Positions 24,472-34,038 are shown, numbered from the stretch's first letter. The stretch is DNA of 64,000 bases from Diaminobutyricimonas aerilata (GCF_002797715.1 NZ_PGFF01000001.1:248001-312000); one strand, 5' to 3'. Numbers and translations are program-made. Notes: a model not told the origin generated them from the sequence alone.

Positions 24472-25554
24472 GTGAGCCCGTTCCCCCGCGCGCTGCCGAC
24501 GCCGGAGCACCCCGACCCGCGCGACGCCCCGGCGCTGCGCTGGGGCGTGCTCGGTCCGGGCGTCATCGCCGCCGACTTCACGACCGCGCTGCACCGGCAC
24601 ACGACGCAGCGCGTGGTCGCCGTCGGTTCCCGGGATGCGGCCCGGGCCGCCGCCTTCGCCGCCCGCCACGGTGTCGCGCGAGCGCACGGGAGCTACGAGG
24701 AGCTCGTGGCGGACCCCGGTCTGGACGTCGTGTACGTCGCGACACCGACGAGCGAGCATACGGCCCACGCCCTGCTGGCGATCGCCGCGGGCCGGCACGT
24801 GCTCGTCGAGAAGCCGCTCGCCCGCACCGCCGTCGAGGGCGTCGCGATCCGTGCGGCGGCCGAGGCACGCGGCGTGCTCGCCCTCGAGGCGATGAAGACG
24901 CTGTACCTGCCGCACCTCCAGGTGCTGCGGCGGTTGCTCGCGGACGGGGCGATCGGAGAGGTGCGGTCCGCGGCTGCGGCACTCGGCATGCCGACCCCGT
25001 TCGACGCCCGCACCCGCCTCTTCGACCCGGCACTCGGGGGCGGGGTGGCGCTCGACATCGGCGTGTATCCGGTCGCCTTCGTGCACGCCGTCGCCGGCGA
25101 CATCGAGCGCGTCGCGGCCCGCGGCACCCGCGCTCCCTCGGGTGTGGACGACGACATCGACGCGGAGCTCACCCACGCGGCGGGTGTGCGGTCCCGGGTG
25201 ACGGCGACGTGGCGGCGGGCCGTCGACGGCGGGGCGATCGTGCAGGGGAGCCGCGCCCGCGTGGTGCTCGGTGCGCCATTCCACAACCTCGCGCCGCTCA
25301 CGCTGTCGGACCCGGCGGGCTCGACCATCGCGTTCGACGAGAGGCGCTGGCCGGGGCGGGAAGGCATGGCGTTCGAGGCGGCGGCCCTCGCCCGGTGGGT
25401 GGAGATCGACGACCGAGCCGCCGTGCGGACGGCGGGCGACGCGTCACTCGCCGTGCTGCGCGTGCTCGATCGCATCCGCGACTGCGTCGGTGCCGCATCC
25501 GCCGATGGAACAGATTTTGGCAACCGGTTGTCAAAGTCGTCATCGCCCGGTTAG
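24472..25554 (+). CDS. Gfo/Idh/MocA-family oxidoreductase
   Basis: 360 residues, GTG start 16 nt after the TIM-barrel stop. Rossmann part with LRWGVLGPGVIAADF and the motif VLVEKPLARTA; the middle LEAMKTLYLPHLQVLRRLL resembles dihydrodiol-dehydrogenase / xylose-dehydrogenase-type members and not the other two Gfo/Idh proteins here. Last gene of the cluster B operon. Its final codons contain operator type C and its TAG stop is part of the TAGGGT -10 box of the next operon, so the coding end and the downstream promoter are superimposed. Confidence 0.87.
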   Translation: MSPFPRALPTPEHPDPRDAPALRWGVLGPGVIAADFTTALHRHTTQRVVAVGSRDAARAAAFAARHGVARAHGSYEELVADPGLDVVYVATPTSEHTAHALLAIAAGRHVLVEKPLARTAVEGVAIRAAAEARGVLALEAMKTLYLPHLQVLRRLLADGAIGEVRSAAAALGMPTPFDARTRLFDPALGGGVALDIGVYPVAFVHAVAGDIERVAARGTRAPSGVDDDIDAELTHAAGVRSRVTATWRRAVDGGAIVQGSRARVVLGAPFHNLAPLTLSDPAGSTIAFDERRWPGREGMAFEAAALARWVEIDDRAAVRTAGDASLAVLRVLDRIRDCVGAASADGTDFGNRLSKSSSPG

Positions 25555-25557
25555 GGT
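25517..25557 (+). promoter_or_regulatory. operator type C copy 1 with promoter of the first cluster C operon
   Basis: TTGGCAACCGGTTGTCAA (25517-25534) is an 18 bp near-perfect LacI-type palindrome. Its end TTGTCA (25528-25533) is the -35, followed after 18 nt by TAGGGT (25552-25557). The whole promoter overlaps the last codons of the upstream oxidoreductase gene. Confidence 0.78.
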
Positions 25558-25644
25558 GACTCTGCCGGCCCGCCGTAGAGCCTCTGCTCGACCGCGGTCC
25601 GCACACGATCGAGGGGCCGACGACGGCCCGGATGAGGGGGAACG

Positions 25645-26493
25645 GTGGCCGAGAGCCCCGCGACGACCTGGACCCTGTCGGGGTTCGGCGACGAGATCGA
25701 TCCGGAACCCGACATGCAGGCCGCCGTGCTGCTCGCGCTCGGCGCCCGGCACATCGAGGTGCGCAGCGCCTGGGGCGTCAACGTCGCCGACTTCACCGAC
25801 GCCCTGACCGTGCGGCTGCGACGGGTGCTGGATGCGCGCAGCATCGCCGTCTCGGCGGTCGCGTCCCCGATCGGCAAGGTCGACGTCGCGCTGCCGGTGG
25901 AGCACGAGGTCGAGCGGCTGCGCCGCGTCATCCGCGTGGCCGACGGTCTCGGCGCCCGCTACATCCGCATCTTCTCGTTCTACCGCGCCGCCGGTCACTC
26001 CCACGACGACGTGCGCGACGCCGTGCTCGAGCGCATGGCGGCACTCGCCGCCGAGGCCGAGCCGGCGGGCGTCGTACTGCTGCACGAGAACGAGAAGGAG
26101 ATCTACGGCGACACCCCGGACCGCGTGCTCGACCTCGTCGAGAGCGTCGGCTCCCCGGCCCTGCGGCTCGCGTGGGACAACGCGAACTTCGTGCAGGTCG
26201 GCGTGCGTCCGTTCACCGACGGCTACGCACTGCTGCGTCCGTACCTGGAGTACCTGCAGGTCAAGGACGCGATCGCCGGCACCGGCGAGGTCGTCCCGGC
26301 AGGCCACGGCGATGGAGAACTGCTCGAGACCGTCACCGCGCTCCGCGCCGACGGCTACGCCGGATTCGCGTCCCTCGAGCCCCACCTGGCCAGCGCCCAT
26401 GAACTGGGCGGGTTCTCGGGACCCGCCGCCTTCGGCGACGCCGCTCGGGCGTTCGCCGACCTCACCCGCCGCATTGGAGTGCACCTCGCATGA
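25645..26493 (+). CDS. TIM-barrel sugar isomerase/epimerase-like protein
   Basis: 282 residues, GTG start behind GAGGGGGAAC. COG1082-type barrel; candidate metal ligands are Glu in VLLHENEKEIYG, Asp in LAWDNANF, the VKDA segment, and Glu in ASLEPHL. HENEKEIYGD and GHGDGELLE are typical of a subgroup found beside Gfo/Idh oxidoreductases. Its last four bases overlap the following oxidoreductase (ATGA), so the two proteins are probably made in equal amounts and act on the same substrate. First gene of the cluster C operon. Confidence 0.85.
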   Translation: MAESPATTWTLSGFGDEIDPEPDMQAAVLLALGARHIEVRSAWGVNVADFTDALTVRLRRVLDARSIAVSAVASPIGKVDVALPVEHEVERLRRVIRVADGLGARYIRIFSFYRAAGHSHDDVRDAVLERMAALAAEAEPAGVVLLHENEKEIYGDTPDRVLDLVESVGSPALRLAWDNANFVQVGVRPFTDGYALLRPYLEYLQVKDAIAGTGEVVPAGHGDGELLETVTALRADGYAGFASLEPHLASAHELGGFSGPAAFGDAARAFADLTRRIGVHLA

Positions 26494-27575
26494 GCAGAGT
26501 CCGATTCGCCCTCGCCGGCGCCGGCATCATCTCGAAGCAGCACGGCATCGTGCTCGACCAGCTGAAGGAGCAGGCCGAGCTCGTCGCCGTGGCCGACCCC
26601 GTGCTGTCGAAGGCGGAGGCGCTCACACAGGAGCGCGGCGGGCGCGCCTTCCCCTCGCTCGGCGACGCCCTCGCCGGAACCGACATCGACGTCGTCGTCG
26701 TGTGCACGCCGACCGGCACGCACGGCGACCTCGCCATCCAAGCCCTCGAGGCCGGCAAGCACGTCATCATCGAGAAGCCCGCCGAGATCACCGTGGAACG
26801 CGCCGACCGGATCCTCGCCGCGCAAGAGCGCGCGGGGAAACTCGTCACCGTCATCTCGCAGCACCGGTTCGACCCGTCGACCGAGATCGTCGTCGAGGCC
26901 GTGCGCAGAGGCGAGTTCGGCCGGCTCACCTCGGGCATCGCCTCGATCGACTGGTGGCGCGGGCAGAGCTACTACGACTCGGGCGACTGGCGCGGCACGT
27001 GGGCCCTCGACGGGGGCGGCGCGCTCATGAACCAGGGCGTGCACACCGTCGACCTGCTCGTCGCGGCGATGGGTCGCCCCGTCGAGGTCTTCGGCTACAC
27101 CGCGGTGCTCGCGCACGAACGCGTCGAGACCGAAGACGTCGCCGTCGGCGTCGTGCGGTTCGAGTCGGGCGCCCTCGGTGTGCTGCACGGCTCCACCGCC
27201 GTCTACCCCGGCCTCGTCGCGCGCCTGCAGGTGCACGGCGACCGCGGCTCCGCCGTCATCGAGAACGACCGGCTCACCTACTTCCACTCCACCCCGGTCG
27301 ACGTGCAACCGGAGGACGCGTTCTTCGGCAGCCAGGGCGGCGACACGAACCAGGCCGACCGGTTCGCCGGCGCCGACGGCAAGCCCGTCGTGGCCGGGTC
27401 GAGCGTCGCGGGCCAGATGTCGGATGCACACCTCTACCAGTACGAGAACTTCCTCGCCGCGCTGCGCGGCGAGGAGGAGGTGCGCGTCGGGCTCCGCGAG
27501 AACCGACAGGCGATCGCCATCATCACCGGTCTGTACGAGTCGGCGCGCACCGGCGCCCCCGTACGGCTCGCCTGA
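26490..27575 (+). CDS. Gfo/Idh/MocA-family oxidoreductase
   Basis: 361 residues, ATGA overlap with the TIM-barrel gene. Rossmann GAGIIS and VIIEKPAEITV; substrate domain with TVISQHRFDPST, YYDSGDWRGTWALDGGGAL and MNQGVHTVDLL, the same blocks as the oxidoreductase at 18915-20051. The shared WR-x-Q-x-YYDSG segment resembles WlbA/WbpB-type sugar dehydrogenases. Likely oxidises a secondary hydroxyl of a glycoside or sugar acid with NAD(P). Flanked by two TIM-barrel genes under operator type C. Confidence 0.9.
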   Translation: MSRVRFALAGAGIISKQHGIVLDQLKEQAELVAVADPVLSKAEALTQERGGRAFPSLGDALAGTDIDVVVVCTPTGTHGDLAIQALEAGKHVIIEKPAEITVERADRILAAQERAGKLVTVISQHRFDPSTEIVVEAVRRGEFGRLTSGIASIDWWRGQSYYDSGDWRGTWALDGGGALMNQGVHTVDLLVAAMGRPVEVFGYTAVLAHERVETEDVAVGVVRFESGALGVLHGSTAVYPGLVARLQVHGDRGSAVIENDRLTYFHSTPVDVQPEDAFFGSQGGDTNQADRFAGADGKPVVAGSSVAGQMSDAHLYQYENFLAALRGEEEVRVGLRENRQAIAIITGLYESARTGAPVRLA

Positions 27576-27612
27576 ACCGCACCGACCGACCCCGCGACCA
27601 CCGAGGAGCCCC

Positions 27613-28503
27613 ATGACCGCCGCATCCCCCCGCACCCCGCGCATCGCCGCGAACCCCATCCCGTACTGGGCGAAGGCCGGCAAGACGCGCGAGGTGTTCG
27701 AGCGGGCGTTCGCCGACTTCCAGCGCATCGGCTTCACCGCCGTCAAGGCCGACATCCCCGAGGGGATGACCGCCGACGAGTACCGCGAGTGGATCGCCGG
27801 GTACGGCCTCGCGCCGTCGCTCAGCCTCTTCAGCAGTCCCCTCGACGAGACGGTCGACATGGACGACGTGCTGGAATCGGCGCGGCGGTTCGGCGCGGCG
27901 CAGGCGTCGCTCGGACTCGACCGCACGATGCTCTCGTCGATGGCGGTACCGGCCCGGATGGAGACGCCCGCGGTGGGTGCGGACTTCAGCCAGGAGCGGC
28001 TCGACCGGGCGATCGAGAACGCCGGCCGCGTCTGCGAGGTGCTCATCGCCGAGGGCATCCGCCCCCTGCACCACTCGCACGTGGGCGGCGTGTTCGAGAC
28101 GGAGTACGAGATCACGAGCCTGCTCGACACCCTCGGCCCCGACCTGCTCGGATTCGGCCCCGACACCGGCCACCTGCGGTGGGCCGGTGCCGATCCCGTC
28201 GCGCTCATCCGCAGGTACGCCGACCGCATCGGCGGCATCCACATCAAGGACGTCTACCCGGACTTCCTCGATCCGGAGTCGTACGACGGGCGCGGTTACC
28301 GCGAGCTCGGCGAGAGCAAGCGGCTGTGGGCCGAGCCGGGGCGCGGTGTCCTCGACTTCGACGCGATCGTCGCCGCGATGCCCGACGACTACGACGGCGA
28401 CTACATGATCGAGATCGACCACCCCAGCGTGCAGGACGAGTACGAGTCGCATCGCATCTCGTTCGAGTGGGCCCGCTCGGCCCTGCCCGCGAGCGCGGGG
28501 TAA
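27613..28503 (+). CDS. TIM-barrel protein, inosose-dehydratase/isomerase-like
   Basis: 296 residues, ATG behind GAGG. IolE-like barrel: LHHSHVGGVFETEYE and FGPDTGHLRWAG supply histidine, glutamate and aspartate ligand candidates, with GGIHIKDVYPD and MIEIDHPS later. Proteins of this group remove water from, or isomerise, keto-inositols and keto-sugars, which fits a step after the preceding dehydrogenase. Its TAA stop overlaps the LacI ATG by one base (TAATG). Confidence 0.83.
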   Translation: MTAASPRTPRIAANPIPYWAKAGKTREVFERAFADFQRIGFTAVKADIPEGMTADEYREWIAGYGLAPSLSLFSSPLDETVDMDDVLESARRFGAAQASLGLDRTMLSSMAVPARMETPAVGADFSQERLDRAIENAGRVCEVLIAEGIRPLHHSHVGGVFETEYEITSLLDTLGPDLLGFGPDTGHLRWAGADPVALIRRYADRIGGIHIKDVYPDFLDPESYDGRGYRELGESKRLWAEPGRGVLDFDAIVAAMPDDYDGDYMIEIDHPSVQDEYESHRISFEWARSALPASAG

Positions 28504-29615
28504 TGTCGCGTACGGATCCGCAACCGGCCGTGCCGCCGCCGGCGGACCGCACCGAGCGTGGAGGTCGTGTGACATCGACAGGATCGGGTGACGACGCCGT
28601 CGCGCCGGCGGCCGGAGCCACCCGCGCGCACCCGCGCAAGGCGGCGACGATCTACGACATCGCGCAGCTCGCCGGTGTCGATCCGTCGACGGTGTCGCGC
28701 GCGCTGAGCAAGCCCGGACGCATCAACGCCATCACGGCCCAGAAGATCCAGGAGGCCGCGCGCTCGCTGAACTACCGGGTCAACCCGGCGGCGCGGGCGC
28801 TCCCCACCGGTCGCACCCGCACCATCGGGTTGATCGTGAGCGACATCACCAACCCGGTCTTCTTCGACATCGTGCGCGGTGCCGAGCAGGAGGCGGCGAA
28901 CCAGAACTACACCCTCGTGCTCGCGGAGTCCCGCGAGTCCAACGACACCGAGCTGCTCACGGCGCACCGGCTGCTGCCCTCGGTCGACGGTCTCATCCTC
29001 GCCACCAGCCGTCTCGACTCCGAGCAGATCCAGGAGCTCGCCGACGAGAAACCCGTCGTGGTGCTCAACCGCGTCGTCGACGGAGTCGAGAGCGTCGTGG
29101 CCGACGTCGACGCCGGGGTGGGGCAGGCCGTCGAGCACCTCGCCGGGCTCGGGCACCGTCGGGTCGGGTACTTACCCGGTCCGGAGCGGTCGTGGGTCTC
29201 CGGGCGCCGCGGCGAAGCGATCGCGCGGCAGTGCGCGCAGCGAGACATCGAGGTGACGATGCTCCCCGCGGCACGGCCGATGATGGAGGGCGGACGTCAA
29301 TCGGCGGGCGACGTGCTCGCCGCGGGGGTGACCGCGCTGTTCACCTACAACGACCTGCAGGCGATCGGTCTGCTGCTCGAACTCACCGCGACGGGCACCC
29401 GCGTTCCGGACGGGTTGAGCATCATCGGATTCGACGACATCTTCGGCGCCGACTTCACGACGCCGCCGCTCACGACGGTCGCCGCCCCGCACGCCGAGAC
29501 CGCGGCATCGGCGGCGCGCAGCATCCTGGCTCGGCTCGACGGTGAGGAGCGACCCGCGTCGGGGGCCCATCTGCGCACCGAACTCGTCGTGCGCGGCTCC
29601 ACCGGTCCCGCCTGA
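28503..29615 (+). CDS. LacI-family repressor of the uronate cluster
   Basis: 370 residues from the TAATG-coupled ATG. A GTG at 28569, behind GTGGAGG, is an equally good start and would remove 22 Pro-rich residues before the helix-turn-helix. The DNA-binding domain reads IYDIAQLAGVDPSTVSRALS with recognition helix PSTVSRA; the effector domain includes IGLIVSDITNPVFFDIVRG and IGFDDIFGADFTTPPLTT. It lies between the two operator type C promoters (25517 and 29735), both of which it probably controls. The inducer would be a uronate or a pathway intermediate. Confidence 0.9.
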   Translation: MSRTDPQPAVPPPADRTERGGRVTSTGSGDDAVAPAAGATRAHPRKAATIYDIAQLAGVDPSTVSRALSKPGRINAITAQKIQEAARSLNYRVNPAARALPTGRTRTIGLIVSDITNPVFFDIVRGAEQEAANQNYTLVLAESRESNDTELLTAHRLLPSVDGLILATSRLDSEQIQELADEKPVVVLNRVVDGVESVVADVDAGVGQAVEHLAGLGHRRVGYLPGPERSWVSGRRGEAIARQCAQRDIEVTMLPAARPMMEGGRQSAGDVLAAGVTALFTYNDLQAIGLLLELTATGTRVPDGLSIIGFDDIFGADFTTPPLTTVAAPHAETAASAARSILARLDGEERPASGAHLRTELVVRGSTGPA

Positions 29616-29734
29616 ACCGCACCGCGGCGGGTCCTCCGCGACGCGACCGTGCCGACCGGTGGCACCGTTCGCCGTGCGATCGAGCGCGCTCACGGTGTGC
29701 CGCACGCCGTGCGCGGACGATTCCGCGCGCGTCT

Positions 29735-29752
29735 TTGGCAACCGGTTGACAA
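29735..29752. promoter_or_regulatory. operator type C, copy 2
   Basis: TTGGCAACCGGTTGACAA differs from copy 1 by one base. It contains TTGACA (29746-29751) as a -35; an 18 nt spacer would place a weak CACGAT -10 at 29770-29775, predicting transcription from about 29782, next to the second in-frame ATG of uxaC. Confidence 0.75.
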
Positions 29753-29773
29753 CGTCGCGCCGATACCGCCACG

Positions 29774-31189
29774 ATGGATCACATGTCAGCGTCGATCGCG
29801 GTGCATCCGCACCGTCTCCTTCCCGCGGATCCCGCGACCCGCGCGATCGCCGAATCGCTGCTCACGCTCGTCGAGCACCTGCCGATCCTCTCGCCGCACG
29901 GACACGTCGATGCGGCCGTGCTCGAGCGCGACGAGCGCTTCCCCGACCCCGCGACGATGCTCGTGACGCCCGACCACTACGTCACCCGCCTCCTGCACGC
30001 CGCGGGGGTGCCGCTCGGTGAGCTGGGCCTCGGCAGCGAGCCCGCCCCGCCTCGCGAGGTGTGGCGCCGGTTCTGCGCGGGATGGCCGCTGTTCGACGGC
30101 ACGGCCTCGGGGTACTGGCTGAGGTCCGAGCTCGTGCAGGTGTTCGGCATCGACGACGCCCGGCTCACCGCCGAGCACGCGGACGACCTGTACGACGAGC
30201 TCGAGCGCCGGCTGGGGAGCCCGGAATTCCGTCCGCGCGCCCTGTTCGAGCGCTTCGGCATCGAGGTGTTCGCGACCACCGACGATCCCCTGGACGACCT
30301 CTCCGCCCATCGCGCTCTCGCCGCCGATCCGACCTTCCGCGGCCGGGTGCTGCCCACGTTCCGGCCGGACGCCTACCTCAAGGCGCACAGCGCCGGATGG
30401 GCCGAGCGCGTGGATCGACTGATCTCCGTCGCCGCCGGTGGCGCCTCCGGCTACGCGGGCTACATCGCCGCCCTCGAGGAACGCCGCCGGTACTTCATCG
30501 CGCACGGAGCGGTCTCGACCGACCACGGCGCCGCGACCGCGCAGACGCTCAAGCTCGACCCCGCGGACGCCGCCGCACTGTTCGACCGCGCGCGGGCCGG
30601 CGACGCCGACGCGGCGGACGCGGCCGCGTTCGAGGCGCACATGATGTACGAGATGGCCCGGATGTCGGTCGACGACGGGCTCGTCATGACGGTTCACCCC
30701 GGCGTCTTCCGCAACCATCACCGGCCCTCGTTCGACCGTTTCGGGGGCGACACCGGGCACGACATCCCCGTGCGCATCGACTACACCGCCGCCCTCCGAC
30801 CGCTGCTCAACGACTTCGGCACGCGCGAAGGCTTCCACCTCGTGCTCTTCACGATCGACGAGACCACGTTCTCGCGCGAGCTCGCGCCGCTCGCCGGCTT
30901 CTACCCGGCGGTGTACATCGGCGCTCCCTGGTGGTTCCTCGATGCGCCGGATGCGATGCTGCGGTTCCGCTCGGCCGTCACCGAGACGGCGGGCTTCAGT
31001 CGGGCATCCGGGTTCATCGACGACACGCGCGCCTTCGCCTCCATCCCCGCCCGGCACGATGCGGCACGACGCGTCGAATGCGCGTTCCTCGCGCGGCTCG
31101 TCGCGGAGCACCGGATCACCGAGGAACGCGCCGCCGAGATCGTGGTCGATCTCGTCGATCACGCCCCGCGTCGGGTGTTCAAGCTGTGA
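29774..31189 (+). CDS. uxaC: uronate isomerase
   Basis: 471 residues, the usual size for UxaC. It interconverts D-glucuronate with D-fructuronate and D-galacturonate with D-tagaturonate. The amidohydrolase-like metal site is recognisable as SPHGHVD (the HxH pair) near residue 41, and LVMTVHPGVFRNHH and YIGAPWWFLDAPDAM are family blocks. The ATG at 29774 lacks a ribosome site; an in-frame ATG at 29783 would coincide with the predicted transcription start and be leaderless. Its TGA overlaps the GTG of uxuB. Second operon of cluster C, behind operator type C. Confidence 0.95.
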   Translation: MDHMSASIAVHPHRLLPADPATRAIAESLLTLVEHLPILSPHGHVDAAVLERDERFPDPATMLVTPDHYVTRLLHAAGVPLGELGLGSEPAPPREVWRRFCAGWPLFDGTASGYWLRSELVQVFGIDDARLTAEHADDLYDELERRLGSPEFRPRALFERFGIEVFATTDDPLDDLSAHRALAADPTFRGRVLPTFRPDAYLKAHSAGWAERVDRLISVAAGGASGYAGYIAALEERRRYFIAHGAVSTDHGAATAQTLKLDPADAAALFDRARAGDADAADAAAFEAHMMYEMARMSVDDGLVMTVHPGVFRNHHRPSFDRFGGDTGHDIPVRIDYTAALRPLLNDFGTREGFHLVLFTIDETTFSRELAPLAGFYPAVYIGAPWWFLDAPDAMLRFRSAVTETAGFSRASGFIDDTRAFASIPARHDAARRVECAFLARLVAEHRITEERAAEIVVDLVDHAPRRVFKL

Positions 31190-32619
31190 CCGGCCGCACC
31201 GCGGAGGCCGTCGCCCTCGACGCCGCGTCGCACCCCCGGTCGCGCACCGCGCCGGTGCGCATCGTGCACCTCGGCCTCGGTGCCTTCCACCGTGCGCACC
31301 TCGCCTGGTACACCGACCGGGCTGACCCGGCTCGTGAGTGGGGCATCGCCGCGTTCACGGGCCGCCGGCCCGACGCCGCGCTCGTGCTGGGCGCCCAGGA
31401 CGGGTTGTACACGCTCGTCGAGCGCGGTCCCGACGGCGACCGGTTCGAGGTGATCGAGAGCCTCGTCGAGGCCCGCGACGGCGCCGATGTCGCACGGCTG
31501 CGCGAGCTGCTCGCGCGACCCGAGGTGGCGATCGTGTCGCTCACCATCACGGAACCCGCGTACCTCGTGACGGCGGACGGTCGTCTCGACACGGGATCCC
31601 CGGAGGTCTCGGACGACATCGCGCGGGTGAGCTCCGTGCTCGCGGGGGACGCGTCCCCCGCCCCGAGCACCATGCCCGGTCGCCTCGTCGCGGGCCTCGC
31701 CGCCCGGCGCGACGCGGACGTCGGCGGCCTGTCCGTCGTGAGCTGCGACAACCTGTCGCGGAACGGGCAGGTCACCCGCGCCGCCGTGCTCGGCATGGCG
31801 GAAGAGGTCGACCCGGACCTGCGCGCGTGGATCGAGCGGGAGATCGCGTTCGTGGACACGTCGGTCGATCGCATCACGCCGCGCACCACCGACGACGACG
31901 TCGAGCTCGTGCAGCAAGCGACGCAGCTGCACGACCGCTCCCCGGTCGTGACCGAGCCGTTCCGCAGCTGGGTGCTCGCCGGGGAGTTCCCGGCCGGCCG
32001 GCCGAGCTGGGAGGACGCGGGCGCCGTCTTCGTCGACGACATCGAGCCGTTCGAGCGACGCAAGCTGTGGCTGCTCAATGCGGCACACTCGCTGCTCGCC
32101 TACTCGGGCATCGCGCGCGGCCATGCGACCGTCGCCGAGGCGCTCGCCGATGCCGACTGCGCCCGCTGGGTGGAGGAGCTGTGGGATGAGGCCGCCGGCC
32201 TCCTCCGCGACCCGGCACTCGACCTCGACCGGTACCGGGCCGACCTGCGCGACCGGTTCGCGAACGCCCGCATCGCCCACCATCTGACGCAGATCGCCGA
32301 GGACGGGACCGCGAAGCTGCGGGCCCGCGCCGTGCCCGTCCTGCGCGGCGAACGCGAGGCCGGCCGATCCGGTGCCGCCGCGGCGCGGCTCATCGCGGCG
32401 TGGATGGACCATGTCGCTGGGAGCGCCGATCCGGCACAGCTGCCCGACGCGCGGCGCGACGACATCGCCGACGCCCTCGCGGCGCCCGGGGAGGAACGCA
32501 CGGTGCGCCTGCTGGCCCTGCTCGACACCGCCCTGGCCGACGATGCGGAGGTCGTCGCCCTGATCGAAGAGCGGTCGCGTGAGCTGCACGCGGCCGCCGG
32601 AACGGAAGGAACCCGATGA
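31186..32619 (+). CDS. uxuB: D-fructuronate reductase / mannitol dehydrogenase family
   Basis: 477 residues, GTG start in a GTGA overlap with uxaC. N-terminal Rossmann domain with [19 protein letters not shown]-terminal helical domain with [17 protein letters not shown], in which Lys, Asn (+5) and His (+8) match the catalytic K-N-H triad of mannitol 2-dehydrogenase. UxuB reduces fructuronate to mannonate with NADH; the homologue UxaB acts on tagaturonate. The mannonate dehydratase that follows by ATGA overlap argues for UxuB. Confidence 0.93.
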   Translation: MTGRTAEAVALDAASHPRSRTAPVRIVHLGLGAFHRAHLAWYTDRADPAREWGIAAFTGRRPDAALVLGAQDGLYTLVERGPDGDRFEVIESLVEARDGADVARLRELLARPEVAIVSLTITEPAYLVTADGRLDTGSPEVSDDIARVSSVLAGDASPAPSTMPGRLVAGLAARRDADVGGLSVVSCDNLSRNGQVTRAAVLGMAEEVDPDLRAWIEREIAFVDTSVDRITPRTTDDDVELVQQATQLHDRSPVVTEPFRSWVLAGEFPAGRPSWEDAGAVFVDDIEPFERRKLWLLNAAHSLLAYSGIARGHATVAEALADADCARWVEELWDEAAGLLRDPALDLDRYRADLRDRFANARIAHHLTQIAEDGTAKLRARAVPVLRGEREAGRSGAAAARLIAAWMDHVAGSADPAQLPDARRDDIADALAAPGEERTVRLLALLDTALADDAEVVALIEERSRELHAAAGTEGTR

Positions 32620-33845
32620 GGATCATCGCCGCCGACGTCATCGTCACGAGCCCGACCCGCAACTTCGTGACGCTCAAGATCACGACCGACGAGGGCATCA
32701 CCGGTCTCGGCGACGCGACCCTCAACGGCCGCGAGCTCGCCGTCGCCTCCTACCTGAAGGACCACGTCACCCAGCTGCTCATCGATCGCGACCCGCACCG
32801 CATCGAGGACACCTGGCAGTTCCTCTACCGCAGCTCCTACTGGCGCCGCGGTCCGGTCACCATGGCCGCGATCGCCGCCGTCGACATGGCGTTGTGGGAC
32901 ATCAAGGGCAAGGCGGCCGGGATGCCCGTCTACCAGTTGCTCGGCGGCGCCTCCCGCACCGGCCTGCGCACCTACGGCCACGCATCCGGACGTGACCTGC
33001 CGGAGCTGTTCGACTCGATCAACCAGCACCTCGAGGAGGGCTACAAGTCCATCCGGGTGCAGACCTCGGTACCCGGCATCACGGCGCTCTACGGCGTGGC
33101 CGCGCAGGTGCAGGCGACGGGCGAGCGTTACGACTACGAGCCCGCCGGCCGCGGAGCCCAGCCGGCGGAGGAGGACTGGGACACCCGCGCCTACCTGCGC
33201 CACCTCCCCGGCGTGTTCGAGGCGGTGCGCAACGAGTTCGGCCCGGAGCTGCCGCTGCTGCACGACGCGCACCACCGGCTCACGCCCATCCAGGCCGCGA
33301 AACTCGGCAAGGAGCTCGAGCCGTACGACCTGTTCTGGCTCGAGGACTGCACGCCGGCCGAGAACCAGGACGGCCTGCGGCTCGTGCGCCAGCACACGAC
33401 CACCCCGCTCGCGATCGGCGAGGTGTTCAACACCGTCTTCGACTTCCAGACCCTCATCCGCGAGCAGCTCATCGACTACGTGCGTGCTGCATCCACCCAC
33501 TTCGGCGGCATCTCCCCGCTCAAGAAGGTGATGGACTTCGCCGCGCAGTACCAGATCAAGTCGGGCTTCCACGGCCCGACCGACATCTCGCCCGTCGGCC
33601 TCGCGGCGCAGTGCCACGTGGGGCTCGCCATCCACAACTTCGGCATCCAGGAGTACATGGCGCACAGCGACAAGACGAACACCGTGTTCGAGCAGTCGCT
33701 CGTGTTCGCCGACGGGTTCCTGCACCCGGGCGACAACCCCGGACTCGGCGTCGAGCTCAACGAGGAGGCGGCCGCGAGCTTCCCGTACCAGCAGGCCTAC
33801 CTGCCCTACAACCGCCTCTCCGACGGCACGGTGCACGACTGGTGA
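32616..33845 (+). CDS. manD: mannonate dehydratase of the enolase superfamily
   Basis: 409 residues. Enolase-superfamily protein: metal ligands in LLHDAHHRL (Asp), [10 protein letters not shown] (Glu) and LAIGEVFN (Glu), with the catalytic His two residues after the Asp, as in Man[15 protein letters not shown] is the N-terminal family block and ends in VHDW. ManD converts D-mannonate to 2-keto-3-deoxygluconate. Some ManD members act on gluconate or are barely active, but the uxaC-uxuB context supports true mannonate dehydratase. ATGA overlap with uxuB. KDG kinase and aldolase are not in the window. Confidence 0.93.
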   Translation: MRIIAADVIVTSPTRNFVTLKITTDEGITGLGDATLNGRELAVASYLKDHVTQLLIDRDPHRIEDTWQFLYRSSYWRRGPVTMAAIAAVDMALWDIKGKAAGMPVYQLLGGASRTGLRTYGHASGRDLPELFDSINQHLEEGYKSIRVQTSVPGITALYGVAAQVQATGERYDYEPAGRGAQPAEEDWDTRAYLRHLPGVFEAVRNEFGPELPLLHDAHHRLTPIQAAKLGKELEPYDLFWLEDCTPAENQDGLRLVRQHTTTPLAIGEVFNTVFDFQTLIREQLIDYVRAASTHFGGISPLKKVMDFAAQYQIKSGFHGPTDISPVGLAAQCHVGLAIHNFGIQEYMAHSDKTNTVFEQSLVFADGFLHPGDNPGLGVELNEEAAASFPYQQAYLPYNRLSDGTVHDW

Positions 33846-33870
33846 GTCGACCCACGGCACGGCCCGTCGC

Positions 33871-33890
33871 TCCCTGAGCCCGTCGAAGGG
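33871..33890 (+). repeat. dispersed repeat, single copy
   Basis: TCCCTGAGCCCGTCGAAGGG, one base different from the unit of the 18824 array. It lies 25 bp after the manD stop, in the convergent space before the uronate dehydrogenase gene. Confidence 0.75.
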
Positions 33891-33910
33891 GGCACCCCGA
33901 TGACACTCGC

Positions 33911-33930
33911 TCCCTGAGCCTGTCGAAGGG
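33911..33930 (+). repeat. dispersed repeat, single copy
   Basis: TCCCTGAGCCTGTCGAAGGG, identical to the core of units 2 and 4 at 18824-18914; 40 bp after the preceding copy. Confidence 0.8.
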
Positions 33931-34020
33931 TGCCGCCCGCCGCGCACCCTTCCGCATGCCGGGATCATTTCCCGCGCATCCGGAAAGGTGAGCGGCACCG
34001 CCTGGAGCGGAACCTTCGCG

Positions 34021-34038
34021 GGCTCGGCGAGCCGAGCC
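34021..34038. terminator. hairpin between convergent genes
   Basis: GGCTCGGC-GA-GCCGAGCC, a perfect 8 bp inverted repeat between the ends of manD and the uronate dehydrogenase gene. No T-tract on either strand; the tight 2 nt loop would open in RNA. A weak bidirectional terminator is possible. Confidence 0.4.
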
